Shown: positions 12,211-24,804, counted from the first letter of the stretch. The stretch: 64,000 nt of DNA from Liolophura sinensis (GCF_032854445.1 NC_088298.1:22035295-22099294); one strand, 5' to 3'. A program made the numbers and translations. The notes: generated by a model not told the origin, from the letters alone.

Positions 12211-12565
12211 CGGATGATCAAAACTGCATCAGCCCTATGTTGGCCTTTAGTACGACATCCATTGTTAGTGATCCAAAGTTTCGTGTTCAATTTCAGTATA
12301 TTCCTGCTCTTCTTTGACGCGTTCTTTTGTCATTTTCTTCATAATTTTATTACTATTACTAATACCATATATACAGGTCCATACACAGTCAAACTACTGT
12401 ACCCAGAAATCTTCTTTCCTAAATCTGTGCTAGTTCCAATCCACTCGTTGTTAATTTTAAGATGTTTGGTGAGTAGAGGTATAAAAGTGACCGCGAGTAA
12501 GTAAAAAAAAAAGTGAAAGTAAAAATTAATGAATAAACCGATTAACATAGTGATTTTAATTGCAT

Positions 12566-12650
12566 TGATTTATTTACAGTTTTTATTTCATTGGTGTTTT
12601 ACGCCGTACACAAGAATATTTCACTTATACGACAGCGGCCGGCGTTATGA
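12566..12650 (-). mobile_element. SINE-A tail fragment, reverse
   Basis: CATTGGTGTTTTACGCCGTA through ACGACAGCGGCCGGC. Confidence 0.8.
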
Positions 12651-13099
12651 TGAAACTGCACTACAAATGAAGACAATAGACGAGTGGAGCAAAAAATAAT
12701 CCCACACACAAAAAATTGACCACAAAAATTGACACACGCTATGAATTATTAAATAACCGCACATAAACTAAATTGTCATATTAATGGACCCGGAATGCCC
12801 AAATCAGAACCCGAAGCTTTCATATCTTCTTTTCAAAAAATCTTACAGACGTAGGAGAAACTGCATTTGATTCCTAAAGCAAAGAGTGGCCACTTATGCA
12901 GCTGGGAAATGACGTCATGGAAACCGAAGTTATCGTTAACTTTTGACCGTAATCATTGACCATAGAAATATAACAGGAACAATATTCAACATGCCAATAC
13001 ATAAATGTGTGACTTATTTTTGCCACCATAGTGCCATAGGTGGAGAATATTTAGATAGAACTAAAGACCTACAACATAGAGAATAAAGCCAGCAATCTG

Positions 13100-13312
13100 A
13101 TGTGAGTTCAAGTGCAGCTCTTTCTGGTTTCCTTTCTGGTTTCCCTTCTGTTCGTTCATGGGGAGGTTTGCCAGCAACCTGCGAATGTTCGTGGGCTTTC
13201 CCGTAGTCTCTCTGCCTGATTTCTTCTCATCCTAATGCTGGCCGCCATCGTATAAGTGAAATATAGCTTGTGTACGGCGTAAAACACCAATCAAATAAAT
13301 AAACAAATCAAA
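13100..13312 (+). mobile_element. SINE-A, 5'-truncated, forward
   Basis: Begins in the B box (GTGAGTTCAAGTGC) and ends in ACGGCGTAAAACACCAATC with AAATA repeats. Confidence 0.85.
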
Positions 13313-13489
13313 ATTTTGTTAAGCTTGACGAAAACCCTGCAAAAGAGTTTCAGGCCATTAGAGACTTTAATCAAGATAAACAGATTTTTAAACTTTACAG
13401 TTAATATCTAAGTGTAATAAAATAGGTAAGAAAGAAACATTCGCAATAAATATAAGCGTCCGACATTCGTATACCATTCGTAGTCCGTA

Positions 13490-13790
13490 AAGGACGTTCC
13501 AAGTCGATAATCGCAAGACTCATTTCCAAAACAATGTTTAACACTAGCTGCCAAAGACTAAGGTATGTAAGAAATTATACAAATAAGAAATAAAGCCGGT
13601 AGCCGGCCAGACAGTGGATATTTCAGGCATGAATTCCATATCAAAGTTCAAATTCGTAGTCCGTTAATGACTTGCAGGTCAAATAACAATTAAACAAGAT
13701 ATCTCAGTCGAGCTTTGATTGCAACTGTTCACAAAAGCATCATGCAGATGTAATGAGCATGGCTGCCTTTACGGCTCCTAGCCCCAGGTT
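13490..13790. repeat. Dispersed repeat E (possible third SINE), copy 1
   Basis: TTTCCAAAACAATGTTTAAC resembles the copy near 32430, and TTCAAATTCGTAGTCCG with ATGACTTGCAGGTCAAAT resembles 19690-19740. The TTCGAA/TTCAAATTC words look like a reversed B box. Confidence 0.45.
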
Positions 13791-14011
13791 AAGCGGTATT
13801 AGATACAGTTCGAATATTATGAGCGCTACAGACCTTAACCAAACAGACTGTGATTCAAAAGTAACGCACGATTACGTCTTTCCCCCTAATACGTAAGGAT
13901 CTCAGACTACAAGAGGCAAGATATGTATACGCCATATGCAGGACCGTTTGGTATATTGCTATCCAAATAAGGATAATTTACAATGTCAAAACTGAAATTA
14001 TCCCTTTTGTC

Positions 14012-15172
14012 CTAAAGGCGGCGTGAAAGGAGACCTTGTTTGTCTTTGTACAGATATAGATCCAAATAAGATGCAAAATCAGGACTACCTGTTGTCTCCT
14101 TTAAATCCAATGAAGGCGGATAGATTTCCTTCACCGCTTCAGCAATAGGGAGGTTATTTACAGCCAGTAGATCATCAATATACTGCTTGGTAAATGAAAA
14201 GGATCGGGCTTTAAAGATATTACTTTTAAGTAATTTCTGGATATAGTGGTAGTCATTTGAAAACAGGTATAAGTCTGCCAAAAGAGGCTCACAGTTGGTA
14301 CCCATTGGAATACCTATGCAATGTTGGAATTTCACATAGATGTTATTAATGAGAAATTCAAGTAATTCAATAAATAATGTAACATCCCATGAGTGGTAAC
14401 CTCTATAAATAGTAGAAGTAAAGAAAGCCTTATTGCTTCTGAGGTTAATGTAACGGTGACCTGTTTTAGTAAATACGGAGACAATTAACGACGACATTCG
14501 TTCAATAAGATCTTTGTGATGAATTGTAGTATAGAGAGTAGAGAAATCCCATGTGGATACGGCTTTGTACGGTATATGCATATGAGCATAAAATTCTTCT
14601 ATAAGACGTTTGGAGTTGTTAAGAATCCACATGCAGTTGACACCTGAATTTTTTGTTATGGCACAACAATACTTATTCCCAAATGACTTTACTTCTTGTA
14701 ACGCTCTCGTAAGTAAGGTTGACAAGAGTTTGATGGTACAACTTCTTGAACCCGCAATAAACCGAGCCTTGTATGGGGATTTATGCATTTTAGGAATCAA
14801 AAAAAGTTGTTTTATTTCTGTATGACGGGTAGGTATATTTGAGGGCCTTTCTTTAAGGAAGGTTTTGTGTTTATTAAATAGTTCCTCCAGAGTACATGTA
14901 GTAGCAGAATACGTGGATGTTGTAGATGTACATAGCTCTTCAACAAGAATTCGATAATAATTATTCTTGCAAATAAAGAGGACATTATTAGGAGCATTGT
15001 CTGCTGCAGTTATGACAAATTTACTATGAAGGTCAGCGAGTGTTTCTTGCACAGTGGGATCCTTCAGAACCTGTTTAACGTTAGGTGCCGCATCAATGTC
15101 TATACGCTGTATAGCTAAACTAACTTTCTTTTTGACAATCTCAAGCCAATCGTTAAGTACCGAAGAATCCAC
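14012..15172 (-). pseudogene. Naiad-type reverse transcriptase, RT core fragment
   Basis: 386 codons. Motifs in order: LIPKMHK, ARFIAGS, DFSTLYTTIHH (first catalytic Asp region), GIPMGTN, YIDDLL (catalytic pair), then LDLKETT and SYLDL. The open frame ends at 14012, but the C-terminal part continues in another frame to about 13890 (VNYPYLDSNIP, PAYGVYIS), which shows a frameshift. The RT copies the element's RNA at the target site; this copy is decayed. Confidence 0.85.
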
Positions 15173-15849
15173 TTTCTCCAGTTTTGACCACTTTTTAACA
15201 TACTCCTCAAGTGCCGAGATGATATTTTTTTGTTAGATCGAATGTTGGCATTTCTCTTTTCTCTATACTTAGGACCCCTCACAAAGAGATTAATTAGATC
15301 ATGATTCTCAATAATATTAAGGTCACCAGTCAGGACATGTTTACATTTGTCGTAGATAAAAACTGAGGATTCACAATCACAGTTATAACCGCCAGAAGCA
15401 TACGTCGCCAAATCGAACTCCTTGATGGCCTGGGAATAAATGAAAATTTTGGAAGCGATATACTTTGTGTACTCATAGGATATGCAAGGGGGCTCTTGCA
15501 TATTAAAATAATTAGGCACAGCACTACGAACATCAGGCTCATTAAAGATGCTTGGTAAGTTAATTAAATCAAGGCCTCTGTCTAAATACTTTATCTTCAG
15601 AAAGAGTCGATCGTGTTGATTTTCAGTTGTAGTTACAGGGCGATACAATCGAAAATACGATATGCCTTGACACAGACGTTCATGGTGAAGTGGAACATTA
15701 AAATTGTGTATGTTATTGAATACGTCTTGAGCTACTTGTTTTAGCAAATTCAATGGCAGTGCATATAATACTGTGCGTAGAGCATGCGTGCTATTGGTGT
15801 CATACGACAATCCTGCAAAATAGCTAACTGTAACGTGTTTGTGAATCAT
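15115..15849 (-). pseudogene. Naiad-type linker and RT N-terminal region with CxC motif
   Basis: 244 codons overlapping the RT core frame at its 3' side in a different frame. Contains ASGGYNCDCESS, the CxC linker motif, then DLINLFVRGPKYREKR. The overlap 15115-15172 in two frames marks another frameshift in the original single ORF. Confidence 0.72.
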
Positions 15850-15896
15850 GTTTCTATTGTACTTCCACCTACCATGACTGCGAGGCCTACATTTAT

Positions 15897-16642
15897 GTTA
15901 TTTGAATAAATTTATTAGGATGGAGTCATGTGCTTGGCTGGATGTTACATTGCCGATTCCCATAACCTTATCATTCAACCTATATGGGAAGACTGAACCA
16001 CGGTCACGGATTTTATCTTTCAAATTCGACATCTGTCTCATTTGCTGATGGATAAACCCATTCTATTATTTGAATGCTGAAATGGTCCCAGTCATGGTCG
16101 GAGGCAATGCTTGCCTGTTAGCAGTTGTTTGTTGCGCACGGACTTACGGTGCCCGTTCACCCATAGATGTACTTTCTGGGTGGTCTTCCCAACGTAGTGC
16201 TGACCACACTTCTTGCATGTTACCAAGTAAATACAGTTGGAGGCAATACAACTTAAGTTATCGTAGAATTAACAGAATAACTTTTAACAGTCAGTGAAGA
16301 AATAAAAGTGGCGGATGTATCAAATGATGGACATGTAAGACAGTTGGTATGTCCGCATTTGGAAATAGTTAAATGTTTGCTTTGGGAATTCAGTGGCAAA
16401 CAATCGTTCAGTTGGATAGAACACGGTTTGGTGGAAATACCATGTTTAATGTTCTCAAATATATCCGATATTTGGATGGAAATGGGTCTTAGTGCAAACG
16501 AATCATTTATTGCCTCGCCCTGGGAACATGCACCACTATTCCCAGCGTTAGTCCTATACATTTTGTTGTAATTCATAGTCATTGGTATAATCGTGCAGAG
16601 GCCTCGCCTCGGGGTCAAAAACCACCAGCAGAATCGGGGCAT
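15897..16642 (-). pseudogene. N-terminal GIY-YIG endonuclease region of the Naiad-type element
   Basis: 16642-16253 reads 129 residues with SKCGHTNCLTCPSF. After a small frame-breaking insertion near 16250 the frame continues CIYLVTCKKCGQHYVGKT (16250-16182), the GIY-YIG core with a Cys-x2-Cys and a following NGHR, in keeping with the CCHH finger of Penelope endonucleases. Further frames read DWDHFSIQIIEWV and FPYRLNDKVMGIGN up to about 15897. At least two frameshifts. Confidence 0.72.
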
Positions 16643-16797
16643 GCACAGTTAATACATATAAGCCTCATGGAAAGCCCACGTTGTGACACTTGTTAATACC
16701 TGTACGGTAAATGCATATATAATGTAAAAAGTTTGCGACGACTCCAGGAGAAGAGCTACAAAAAAAGAAACACAAACAAAACTTTTAATTTTTTTTT

Positions 16798-16862
16798 TTC
16801 GATTTATTGCATTGGTTTTTAACGCTGTGTTCAAGAATGTTTCAGTTATATAACAGCAGTCC
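16798..16862 (-). mobile_element. SINE-A tail fragment, diverged, reverse
   Basis: GCATTGGTTTTTAACGCTG and TTCAAGAATGTTTCAG. Confidence 0.65.
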
Positions 16863-17462
16863 TGTTTACAGAAGTGGAGGACACTGGAGTGCCCAAAGTA
16901 CCCCAGAGTTATTGAGTATTCATGTCTCTTTTACATTTTTGGCATTTTTCTTGTTGAACAGGAGTATTAGAGGTGTTACATTAGTGTTCATCTTCTGTGA
17001 ATTTTATTTCGTGCTCAGAGCCCACTTTAACAGAAAGTCATAAGTCAGTTCTACGTAACTTTTCTCCTGAATGACTCGCCTTATGGAACTATAACTTATA
17101 CAACGTCATTTACGTTGTGACATACGAAGCTTTGTGAAAGTGGTCCTAGGTCGGCTGCTAAAGTTACTTAGGCTACACACAATTTATTGAACTGATTTAT
17201 AGGAATTTTCTACTTTCCTAGTGTTGATTAAATTGATGTTGAAAATGTTTTCACTTATGGGAGAAGGATCCGGCGTAAATCTAAAACTTATTGGTGTAAA
17301 AATTTAAAACATTTCACTATCAATGCGTCATTTGTATTTTGCCATTTTTTTAATCCTTACACTAGAATATTAATAGATGGAGAAAACACACAAAAAATGC
17401 TGAGATCAAAAAAGTGCGAAAAGTTATGAGCGGGGTCTACAAATTTTTTTGTAGATTTTTTC

Positions 17463-17655
17463 TTAAAGAGAAACAGACACTAGAAAATGATTTTGTGTGG
17501 TGGGTATTTGGGGCCACCTTATGGTATACATAGTGTTTGTGTAATAATGTTACACAAAACTCTTTAGAACGTTACAACGACGATGAATACCAACAGATGA
17601 TCCCAAATACCCACCATACAAAAATATTTTTAAATTCCCTTTTCTCCTGCTAAAA
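17463..17655. mobile_element. Foldback element G with TGGTGGGTATTTGGG arms
   Basis: TGGTGGGTATTTGGG near 17499 and its exact reverse complement at 17602-17616, with weaker arm similarity outside (left AGAGAAACAGACACTAG, right CCCTTTTCTCCTGC). Confidence 0.65.
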
Positions 17656-17947
17656 CGACTCCCCCCCCCCCAACCTCCAAAAAAATATTAAACATTATAT
17701 CTGCAAATAAGTTTTGGCGCTCTTTCATCTGATTTTGACATTTTTATGTTTTCTTCTTTTTTAAGGACATGGATGGATCCGCCCTTTCTCGTGACGTTTC
17801 ATTCCACTCCCAGCGTCAGGACGTCACAGAAAAAAGTAACAATTTGTAAGCCTTGGGTGGAACATCCGGATGACCTTCCTGTACTAACACTGATTACGAT
17901 TGGTGAAACGCGTGTTTTTGAGTGACAGCTCGGAAACGTGTATTTCA

Positions 17948-18092
17948 TCATGCTGTGCATGAGTTATGAATTTTGTCTTTAATCCACGACAAACACAAAA
18001 TGAGTGGAACGCCCAAGAAGGCAACGAGGGGTACCAAGACAAAGAGACCGAGAATTATATACCCGAATATCGCCAATCCCGCTCTGACCGGG
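17948..18092 (-). CDS. Shisa-like gene exon 3 (transmembrane and tail)
   Basis: Acceptor TTCTATTTTCAG, one base completing an Asn codon, then 47 codons and TGA. AGLAIFGYIILGLFVLV and the following hydrophobic residues form the membrane segment; the tail is SWIKDKIHNSCTA. Confidence 0.78.
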
Positions 18093-21000
18093 CTGAAAAT
18101 AGAAATACAGTGCATTACGTATCTGTATATATACATAACATCTAGTTTTGTTATACGACAGAGGAAAAAGTACTGTAAATACTTTAGAAAGGCTAATGGA
18201 GTAATTGAACAAAATAATCCTGTACAAAATACGACTACCTTTTGTAGTTTCATGAAACTGACTACAACCATGTATATGCGTACACTCATTAGGGGATCGG
18301 CCCTCTGGGGAGATACCCTACTGTTATTGTCTGAATTATTAACTAAAACTTTTGTGGGCCGGCTAGAGAGAAAATCACCAGACTAAATCTGCTGAAACTT
18401 TAAGTGATGCTTGCCTATTAAAATAGTAGAGGCTATTAAAAGTGTGTTTAGACATTTTTCTAAACGCCTTTTTCTCAAGAACTAATGAGCCGATTGTTGC
18501 AAAATTGTATATTCTTGTAGACTGACCCTAGGTGCATGGAATGTTCTGATCCATTCCATGGTGATGTTAATATACAGGAAAAGGCATTGTAGCCCAAGTG
18601 CTTGAAAAGTTTGCTGTAAGAATGCAAATCGTTACCACGATGTATTCTCCGTTATGACATAACTACGATACGTTACCCAATTACACCCTAAAACCAGTCT
18701 GTTGAATATATATTATATATAATATAATATTTTATAATATATTATTACAATATTTTATAATGTAACAATATATTTTATAACATAATATCATAATATTTTG
18801 TAATATAACTTGTTCTCAATGATGGTAATATAGACTACTGTGTCGTAACATATTGCTATATGTTACGTAGAGAAAACAAACACCTATTATACACCAACAA
18901 ATATATTCATTCGACATAACAGAACTAGTCTCTCATCGATAGCACAAAAGTTTGAAACAGTAAAATAATATATTTGATTGTCCCTCACAGAACATAGTAT
19001 TCTGTAGATTTAACAGATTCATGTTTAGAATGTGCATTTGATTAGACATTTTTAGAATCTATGTTCAATATTTACAATCTAAGGTAAGGAATAGTCCGAG
19101 TGCTGATTTCTCGACGGTAAAATTGAATAGCTAATCTCGGAAACTAGTGACAGCTGGACACACCCACTTACTTATCATAATATCCACAGCATCTCTGATT
19201 ACCGTATTCTCCACAACAATACGTATAGTCTCCCGGGTCGCCTCGATCAGGGCAAAAGAAGACTCCGTTGGTGAAATTGCTGATCACGTGGTGGTAATTT
19301 CTACAGATGTGTCTACCTAAAAGCGACAGAAAGTTGAGCTGACATGTGGCGTATGTTTCGTCAAATTGTACTGAGGAGATGATCAGAATTCTTGCCATTA
19401 AATATTCAATTACCAGCCTATATTCTATTCTTTAAAAATAGCAAGACCACCTAAAATAAGTATTAAATCTGATATTGGTATGCAATTCGTGACGCAAGAA
19501 GAGTTGCTCATGAAGCTGATAATAGCAAAGCTCATCTCCTAAACAACTTTATAACATCAGGTCCCATAGGAACATGTTAGAAACAATTTGTACAAATACT
19601 AAATAAATCTGGTAACATATAAGCGTGAAGGAGTGAAAAGCTTGTAATGATGCAGGGAAAATTGTCGATTTTCCAAGCCTGAAATCCATTTGAAGATTCG
19701 AACTCGTTTTCCCGTGAATAACTGCTAGGTCAAATGCTGTCTCAGTCACGTTTTAATTAACTGTGCATAGAGAGCATTACGCTGATGTAAGAAACATGGA
19801 TGAACCTAGCCCTGTGTTGTGAGAAATTACATACTGTTATGGCACAGATCGCAAGAGATCGTGAACGCCTTGTCCATGTTTGCCAACACGCACCACCCCC
19901 AACTCAAGCTCATTCCCACTTCTACCATCAAAGAACACAGAGTGCCATACCATTCGCTGCTTGGACGTTGACGTTGACCACCGTTCCAACCTTGGCTCCA
20001 GCTCCAATTTGGACACCGTGCCCTTCTGATCTCCCAGCTAGATCTGACGGGTACACGACACACAAAGTAATACATGCCGAGGGCTCATACCTGGTCAGCG
20101 TCACTCATAGTTAAACTAAAAGATACACATATATACTGAGTACTCATTTAGATTTCTGGGGGGAATCCATTGTTATGTTTAATTTGGTCTTACAAATGAC
20201 TTATTGGCTATATAAAAATGATTTCATCTTTTTAATCGGTTGGTTAGTGGTTGGTGCTTGGGATACTGGCGTGTGCCAGTCTCTCTATGAGACTGATTTA
20301 TACTCTGGAGCAAGCAAACCTTGCTTATAATGTGCTTAACCTCAAGTGAGGCTACCCGCTGTTGTAGCTTAAATCGCGACAGCCTGAATTTATAACACCT
20401 AAGTAAAAAGTGTTCCTAATATTCTTACCCTTACACTATGGTGTGTAAATTTTATCTGCGCAGACGTGCATGTAATGGGCATATTCCAGAAAAAATCCTA
20501 AAATGGAGCATATCAGCCTTAGATCATCTTTTCGATCTTGAAACAAATTTCAGTTATTGTAATAAAGTAACTGTACTGAAGACAAGAACCACTGACGCAC
20601 TTTTGGTGAAAGGTTTGCACTTTTTAATTCATCAGTAATTAACATATCTTTCCATTGTTTTTTTTTCAAAATATTCGTCGAGACTATATATTGTACATCT
20701 GTGGCTTTGAGCGACATTGAGGTTAGAGAGTTCTCGTTAGGATTTCCAATGCTTCACTTCTAATAATAATTCTATAATTTTGTTGTTGCTCCTTTCTCCT
20801 TCTGAATTAGTCCTATATTAATAGCAACGAAAACACTAAAGTGAAGTCTATATTAGATGAAAGATCATTGAAGACTGTCCGGGAAAATAGTTTGATTTAC
20901 TTTTTAAGGATTTTCTCAACCCGAGTAAAATGTTTTTAAAACACCAGATTGTATAGTTGTCTGTAGTGACCTTCAGGGTATCGGTGACATTTATATAAAC

Positions 21001-22397
21001 ATTTATATTTTTGCCTTAAATAGCTCGTTCCAACGTAAATTCAGCGAATGCATTCACAGATCTATATTTAGAATGATGAAATCTAACAGCCTATACCTGT
21101 TCGGTGGCAAATACCTGGTGACGTCACTGGTCCTAATAAGGTGAGAACAGGCCACCGTAGAATCGACAGTTTCAAATTTATAAAAAATAAATAAATCCAA
21201 CTGTTTTTATGGACGGTGTTTAATGTTCTTTCATCTGATATATACTTGACGTTAACGATGTCTTTGCCTTTACGTAAATTTATGCAATTGCTTGAGGGTA
21301 TACGTCATAGTGTATCAACGCCACTCCTAGCCAACACAACACCTATGTAAGTTGTTTAACAAAGAGTAAAGCATAAGTATACACGCGCGTCTTCCTACAG
21401 TCCCCGTGTCTCTATATATATTTATCTCGGACGTTTCAGAATCTGTTAAAAAGTCACTGATCTGTGCGTATCTTACTCTGGACAATTGCTTTTGCCCTTT
21501 TAGTGATTCGTATATCGAAGAGCGATTTATTTGCGCAATCATTTTAGAGACTGTGAACTAATACAGATCCTAGTAAATCGTATGTGGACAAGACACAGTC
21601 AACTCTCCTCCTGCAGAGGCTCACGGCCCTCCGTCTACTTAGTCAGCTGATAAGAGCTCATAAGTTTGATAGAGATGACTAATCATCCTGATTCAGACTA
21701 AGCAACAGAAACCACCATTCCTCACCACTCACAGTTGTAAGCCGTACAATTTTGTTATTTTATTAACAGCTACTGTGAATGAACGAAGAGAGAAGTTGAG
21801 TTCGAGCCAAATGTTGCCAAATTCATTGACATATATCGGGTGTTAGGTATGGAGAATATGGTCCACTTGTCATGTTTGTGGGCGATGGGGGGAAACCTGA
21901 GGTATTGCTGAAGTAGTTTCATTTCGTTAGAAATGTGAGACTCCATAGTCCTCATATATCATTTTAATGTTAATAAAGACCCATCTTTATTAACTCACTT
22001 TACCTCACTTTTCACTGGTATCAAAAAAGCAGGTGTATTTCAAAAGATCTTAGAATCGATATATTAGAACCGTCTATCATGGAGAAAGTAGGTTAAGAAG
22101 GGTGTGATCTATCATTTTTCTACCACATTAAAGAAAGAACGCCATGATGATCAAAAGGGGAATCCCCGTTCTACAACCAGCAGGCATAAATACGTATTCC
22201 AACCTGATACATAATTACGCAGTTCAACAGCCGTCTAGACTGCACGTAAGCGAATGGTGAAATAAAGTGGTTTTTGTTTGTTTTGTAGCTCAAAATAACA
22301 CGTATTTCGTGGTAATTACACCATGGTACTCACCAGTAGCTAACAACACGATGGCGAAAACGATCACAGCCTTCGAAGTTTGTCGGTAACCCGACAT
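17948..22397 (-). CDS. Shisa-like small cysteine-rich transmembrane protein, 3 coding exons
   Basis: Exons in transcript order: 22397-22334, 19316-19172, 18092-17948 (stop TGA). Introns are GT-AG with phases 1 and 2, giving 117 residues. Residues 1-22 (MSGYRQTSKAVIVFAIVL...) are a signal peptide. Residues 23-69 are cysteine-rich with C26, FFCP (C43), YCCG (C55-C56) and RCC (C64-C65), the spacing of Shisa-type ectodomains, plus an N-F-T glycosylation sequon at residue 35. Residues about 75-105 are a long hydrophobic segment, followed by a short basic tail. Shisa proteins act in the ER/plasma membrane as adaptors for receptors. It lacks the usual long Pro/Tyr-rich tail and one ectodomain cysteine, so a looser VOPP1/WBP1-like relative is possible. 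The frame is open upstream of the chosen ATG; this start was preferred because it gives a signal peptide. Confidence 0.75.
18699..18815 (+). repeat. AT-only low-complexity repeat
   Basis: Runs of ATAATATTTTATAATATAT-type words; lies in Shisa-like intron 2. Confidence 0.8.
19172..19316 (-). CDS. Shisa-like gene exon 2 (cysteine-rich ectodomain)
   Basis: Acceptor TCGCTTTTAG, then a frame reading RHICRNYHH ... FFCPDRG ... YCCGEYGNQRCCGYYD, ending GATAA|GTAAGT (phase 2). The CP/CCG/CC pattern is the basis of the Shisa-like call. Confidence 0.8.
20115..21130. other. Shisa-like intron 1, unique sequence
   Basis: No repeats or cryptic exons recognised. Confidence 0.5.
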
Positions 22398-22680
22398 TTC
22401 CACAGGTGTCTTCTCCAGGTGTTTTCTGGTCCTCTGTTGTGAACTAAAGCGGCGTTTATTATCAACGGTTAACCTCGTCACGGTTCGTTAAATCGTCATC
22501 TCCACGGGCTGAGTCTCTAGAAGTGAAGCTTATTAATGCCAAACAATGAAATGAGGACGAGTTGGATGCTTTTAACATAGACTGTTTATTGCTTGTTTTT
22601 TTTCGTTTTAATTTTGACCCAAGGGTGTTCACCTTTGCATAACGCACTGTCAAAAGCGAATAGAAATCTCACGGTCAGCT
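21131..22680. repeat. Segmental duplication copy B (Shisa-like promoter, exon 1 and part of intron 1)
   Basis: Closely matches 5260-5450 plus 6305-7640 in the same order and orientation, for example CAAAGAGTAAAGCATAAGT with the following ACACGCGCG, and the block CTCCTGCAGAGGCTCACGGC. Includes the 5' flank and exon 1 of the Shisa-like gene. Confidence 0.85.
22334..22397 (-). CDS. Shisa-like gene exon 1 (signal peptide)
   Basis: 21 codons plus one base, hydrophobic core VIVFAIVLLAT. It ends CTACTG|GTGAGTAC, a strong donor. The sequence matches the exon at 7418-7481 with few changes. Confidence 0.78.
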
Positions 22681-24267
22681 ATTATTGCTCCAAAATTAAC
22701 ATTTCTACCAAAATTAATATTTCTACCATTTCTTCCAAAGTGCTCCGATAAAAGCAATAAATGGGATCCAGAAGTGCAATAGGATTGCGACCATTGTAGC
22801 TAGTCATTCCTGCTCTTACAAATGTAATATGTTTCCAGACAACTTTTGGATTTGTTTCGAATTCAGAGAACTATGATCCTAATTTAGTTCCCCAAAAGGG
22901 GGATATGGAAGAGCTGCATACCATTGACTGGTGATCGAGTTTCTTCATAGGGAAATCTCTTCTTGCTGTTTTCTTAGATATTGCGAAAGGGTATGATACT
23001 GTTTAGAGAGCAGGAGTACTAATTAAAATAAGAAAGAAAAATCATTATGGCGTAACACAACATCGGCAATGTTTCAATCTTATTGTGGTGAAAAATTATA
23101 AAGATTAATATTGCGGGCAAAGTTTTGGGCTAAGTCAACAGTTTTACAGTTTTTTGTTTTATCTGACCGTGTTATCAGGGCACAAATAGGTCCAGACTAT
23201 TTACGACCTGTTGTTGTGGGAAATAGTACTTCTCAGGGAAGCGTTAATTTCACATGTTCTGTCCAATATTGCTAATACATGCAACCATGAATATATCTGC
23301 TCTCTGTTCTCCATCTGCTGCTTAACTGCCCTTTTATGCGGACGACAGCGTGGTATGGTTCCATCGCAAAATTATACTTGTAAATTAGAAATAAGTACAG
23401 CAAACTTAAAGAGTATCATTACCTGAAAGCAAACTATGAGAGTTGTAACCTTCGGTTTCATTTACACTTAGCGACTCCGCTGGTAAGGTATCGTCATTTC
23501 GATATCTGGAACTTGTCTATGACAAGTAAGATAACTTGAAAAGATCATATTCCTTGTGGTGTTGTCAAATGCAAAACATGTGTTCAATCTTCTACAGTAT
23601 GAATAAGGTAAGACATGAACAGGGATGGGCATTGTTTGGTGGTATCGCCTGCTTGTCTCGTTCTGGCGATTGCCGCGAAGAAAACATTTTGTATACACCA
23701 CCCTTAATCCATCCTGGAGCGCTACTGGAACCTTAAAGAATACACCAATGGATGTATTTCACGTTCAGTGCAATGGATGACAATTGTTTATTCGACGAAT
23801 TATGCGAACATTAAAGTTTGCCTTTAAAATCAAAAGCGTTTGCAAAAGTGAGGATCTGGCTAAGCTGACCGTTACTGAACTCGCCTTTAATAACTCGAAC
23901 TTTTTTTTTATCAAGAAAAAGTTAAACTTTGCCTGCCCTCTGACATAGTTAAAAGCCTGACTGTGGGACAGACCATGAGTGTTTCACAAATGTTTCACGA
24001 GACGTGCACCAGGTCCGTTGGTGACATATGTGTGAGAGATGTAGCCCTATAGTTATATGTACTATTAGGAAGTGAGCCTGCGTTGAGAAACATGAACAAT
24101 AAGGGTTGAAATCTCGTGTCAACGTGTGGTTAAAATAACATTTAGCACAGTGTTTTAGATGATATCGTAACATTCACTAAACACAGGTTAAAAAAAATCC
24201 CACATGCGGTTCTTTTTGTGCATACTTCACGCGAAAAAAAATCGCGTAAGCGGAGGAAAGAATAGGG
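22681..24267. other. Intergenic, nothing recognised
   Basis: Upstream of the duplicated Shisa-like region; only short chance frames. Confidence 0.5.
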
Positions 24268-24378
24268 TATTCCACTCTTCTTTATAAGCAGACAGTGAAG
24301 CTTGTGCAGCCATGCGGAGAATCATAACGGTTATAAGCAGAGAGTGAAGCTTGTGCAGCCATGCGGAGAACCACAACA
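24268..24378 (+). repeat. Two-copy tandem repeat, about 54 bp
   Basis: TATAAGCAGAGAGTGAAGCT with the following GTGCAGCCATGCGGAGAA occurs twice, nearly identical. Confidence 0.85.
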
Positions 24379-24487
24379 TATTATATTCTTGTTTGTTTAC
24401 ACTTGTTTTTTTCCCCGCTTTAGTTTTTCTCTTTACCATTGAATAACACCCTTTGAATGAGCATCACAAATGAGCTAAGATTAGGTA

Positions 24488-24572
24488 CGACCAGAGAGAA
24501 AGTCAACGCAACGGCCGAATTGGTGAGAGGCTTCTGGGTCATTGTGCTAATGCCCTTGTCCACCCCGGGTCT
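24488..24572 (-). mobile_element. SINE-A head fragment, reverse
   Basis: TTGGTGAGAGGCTTCTGGGT with the following CATTGTGC; no tail. Confidence 0.65.
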
Positions 24573-24804
24573 TTTCGCTCTGTAACACATTCTTGCTCAC
24601 GCTGTATATTTTGTTTTACATGAGGCTGTTTAGGATCATATTAAACCAAGCTAAGGAACTGACTTCAGCGATTCTTTTTAAATGTTAGCCATGCTGTTTT
24701 AGCTATATTTTCATATTTGATACAATATATAAGAACATCACGTACAAGTAGTACTTTATACATAGTTCTATTCATAGTCAATGCAGAAAAATAGCACTCA
24801 TAGT

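Larger units (their letters stand above)
13890..16642 (-). mobile_element. Penelope-like retroelement, Naiad-type (GIY-YIG before RT), degenerate
   Basis: Reading on the minus strand, a GIY-YIG endonuclease region (16642 to about 15900) precedes a reverse transcriptase (15849 to about 13890). Canonical Penelope elements have the reverse order; Naiads have an N-terminal endonuclease joined to RT by a short domain with a CxC motif. A CxC (YNCDCES) is present near 15372-15388. Catalytic QYIDDLL is near 14166-14183, and GIPMGTNCEPLLADLYLF is also seen. The element is broken by frameshifts near 16250, 15960 and 14010, so it is not functional as written. The outer ends are not defined. Confidence 0.8.

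Noticed and set aside
17973-18386. 137-codon plus-strand frame
   Set aside because: Overlaps the Shisa-like membrane exon on the other strand, which has splice signals, matching phases and a family pattern.
19800-20114. Open frames on both strands, Pro/Thr-rich
   Set aside because: Three frames are open at once and none shows a family motif or splice signals that fit a gene.
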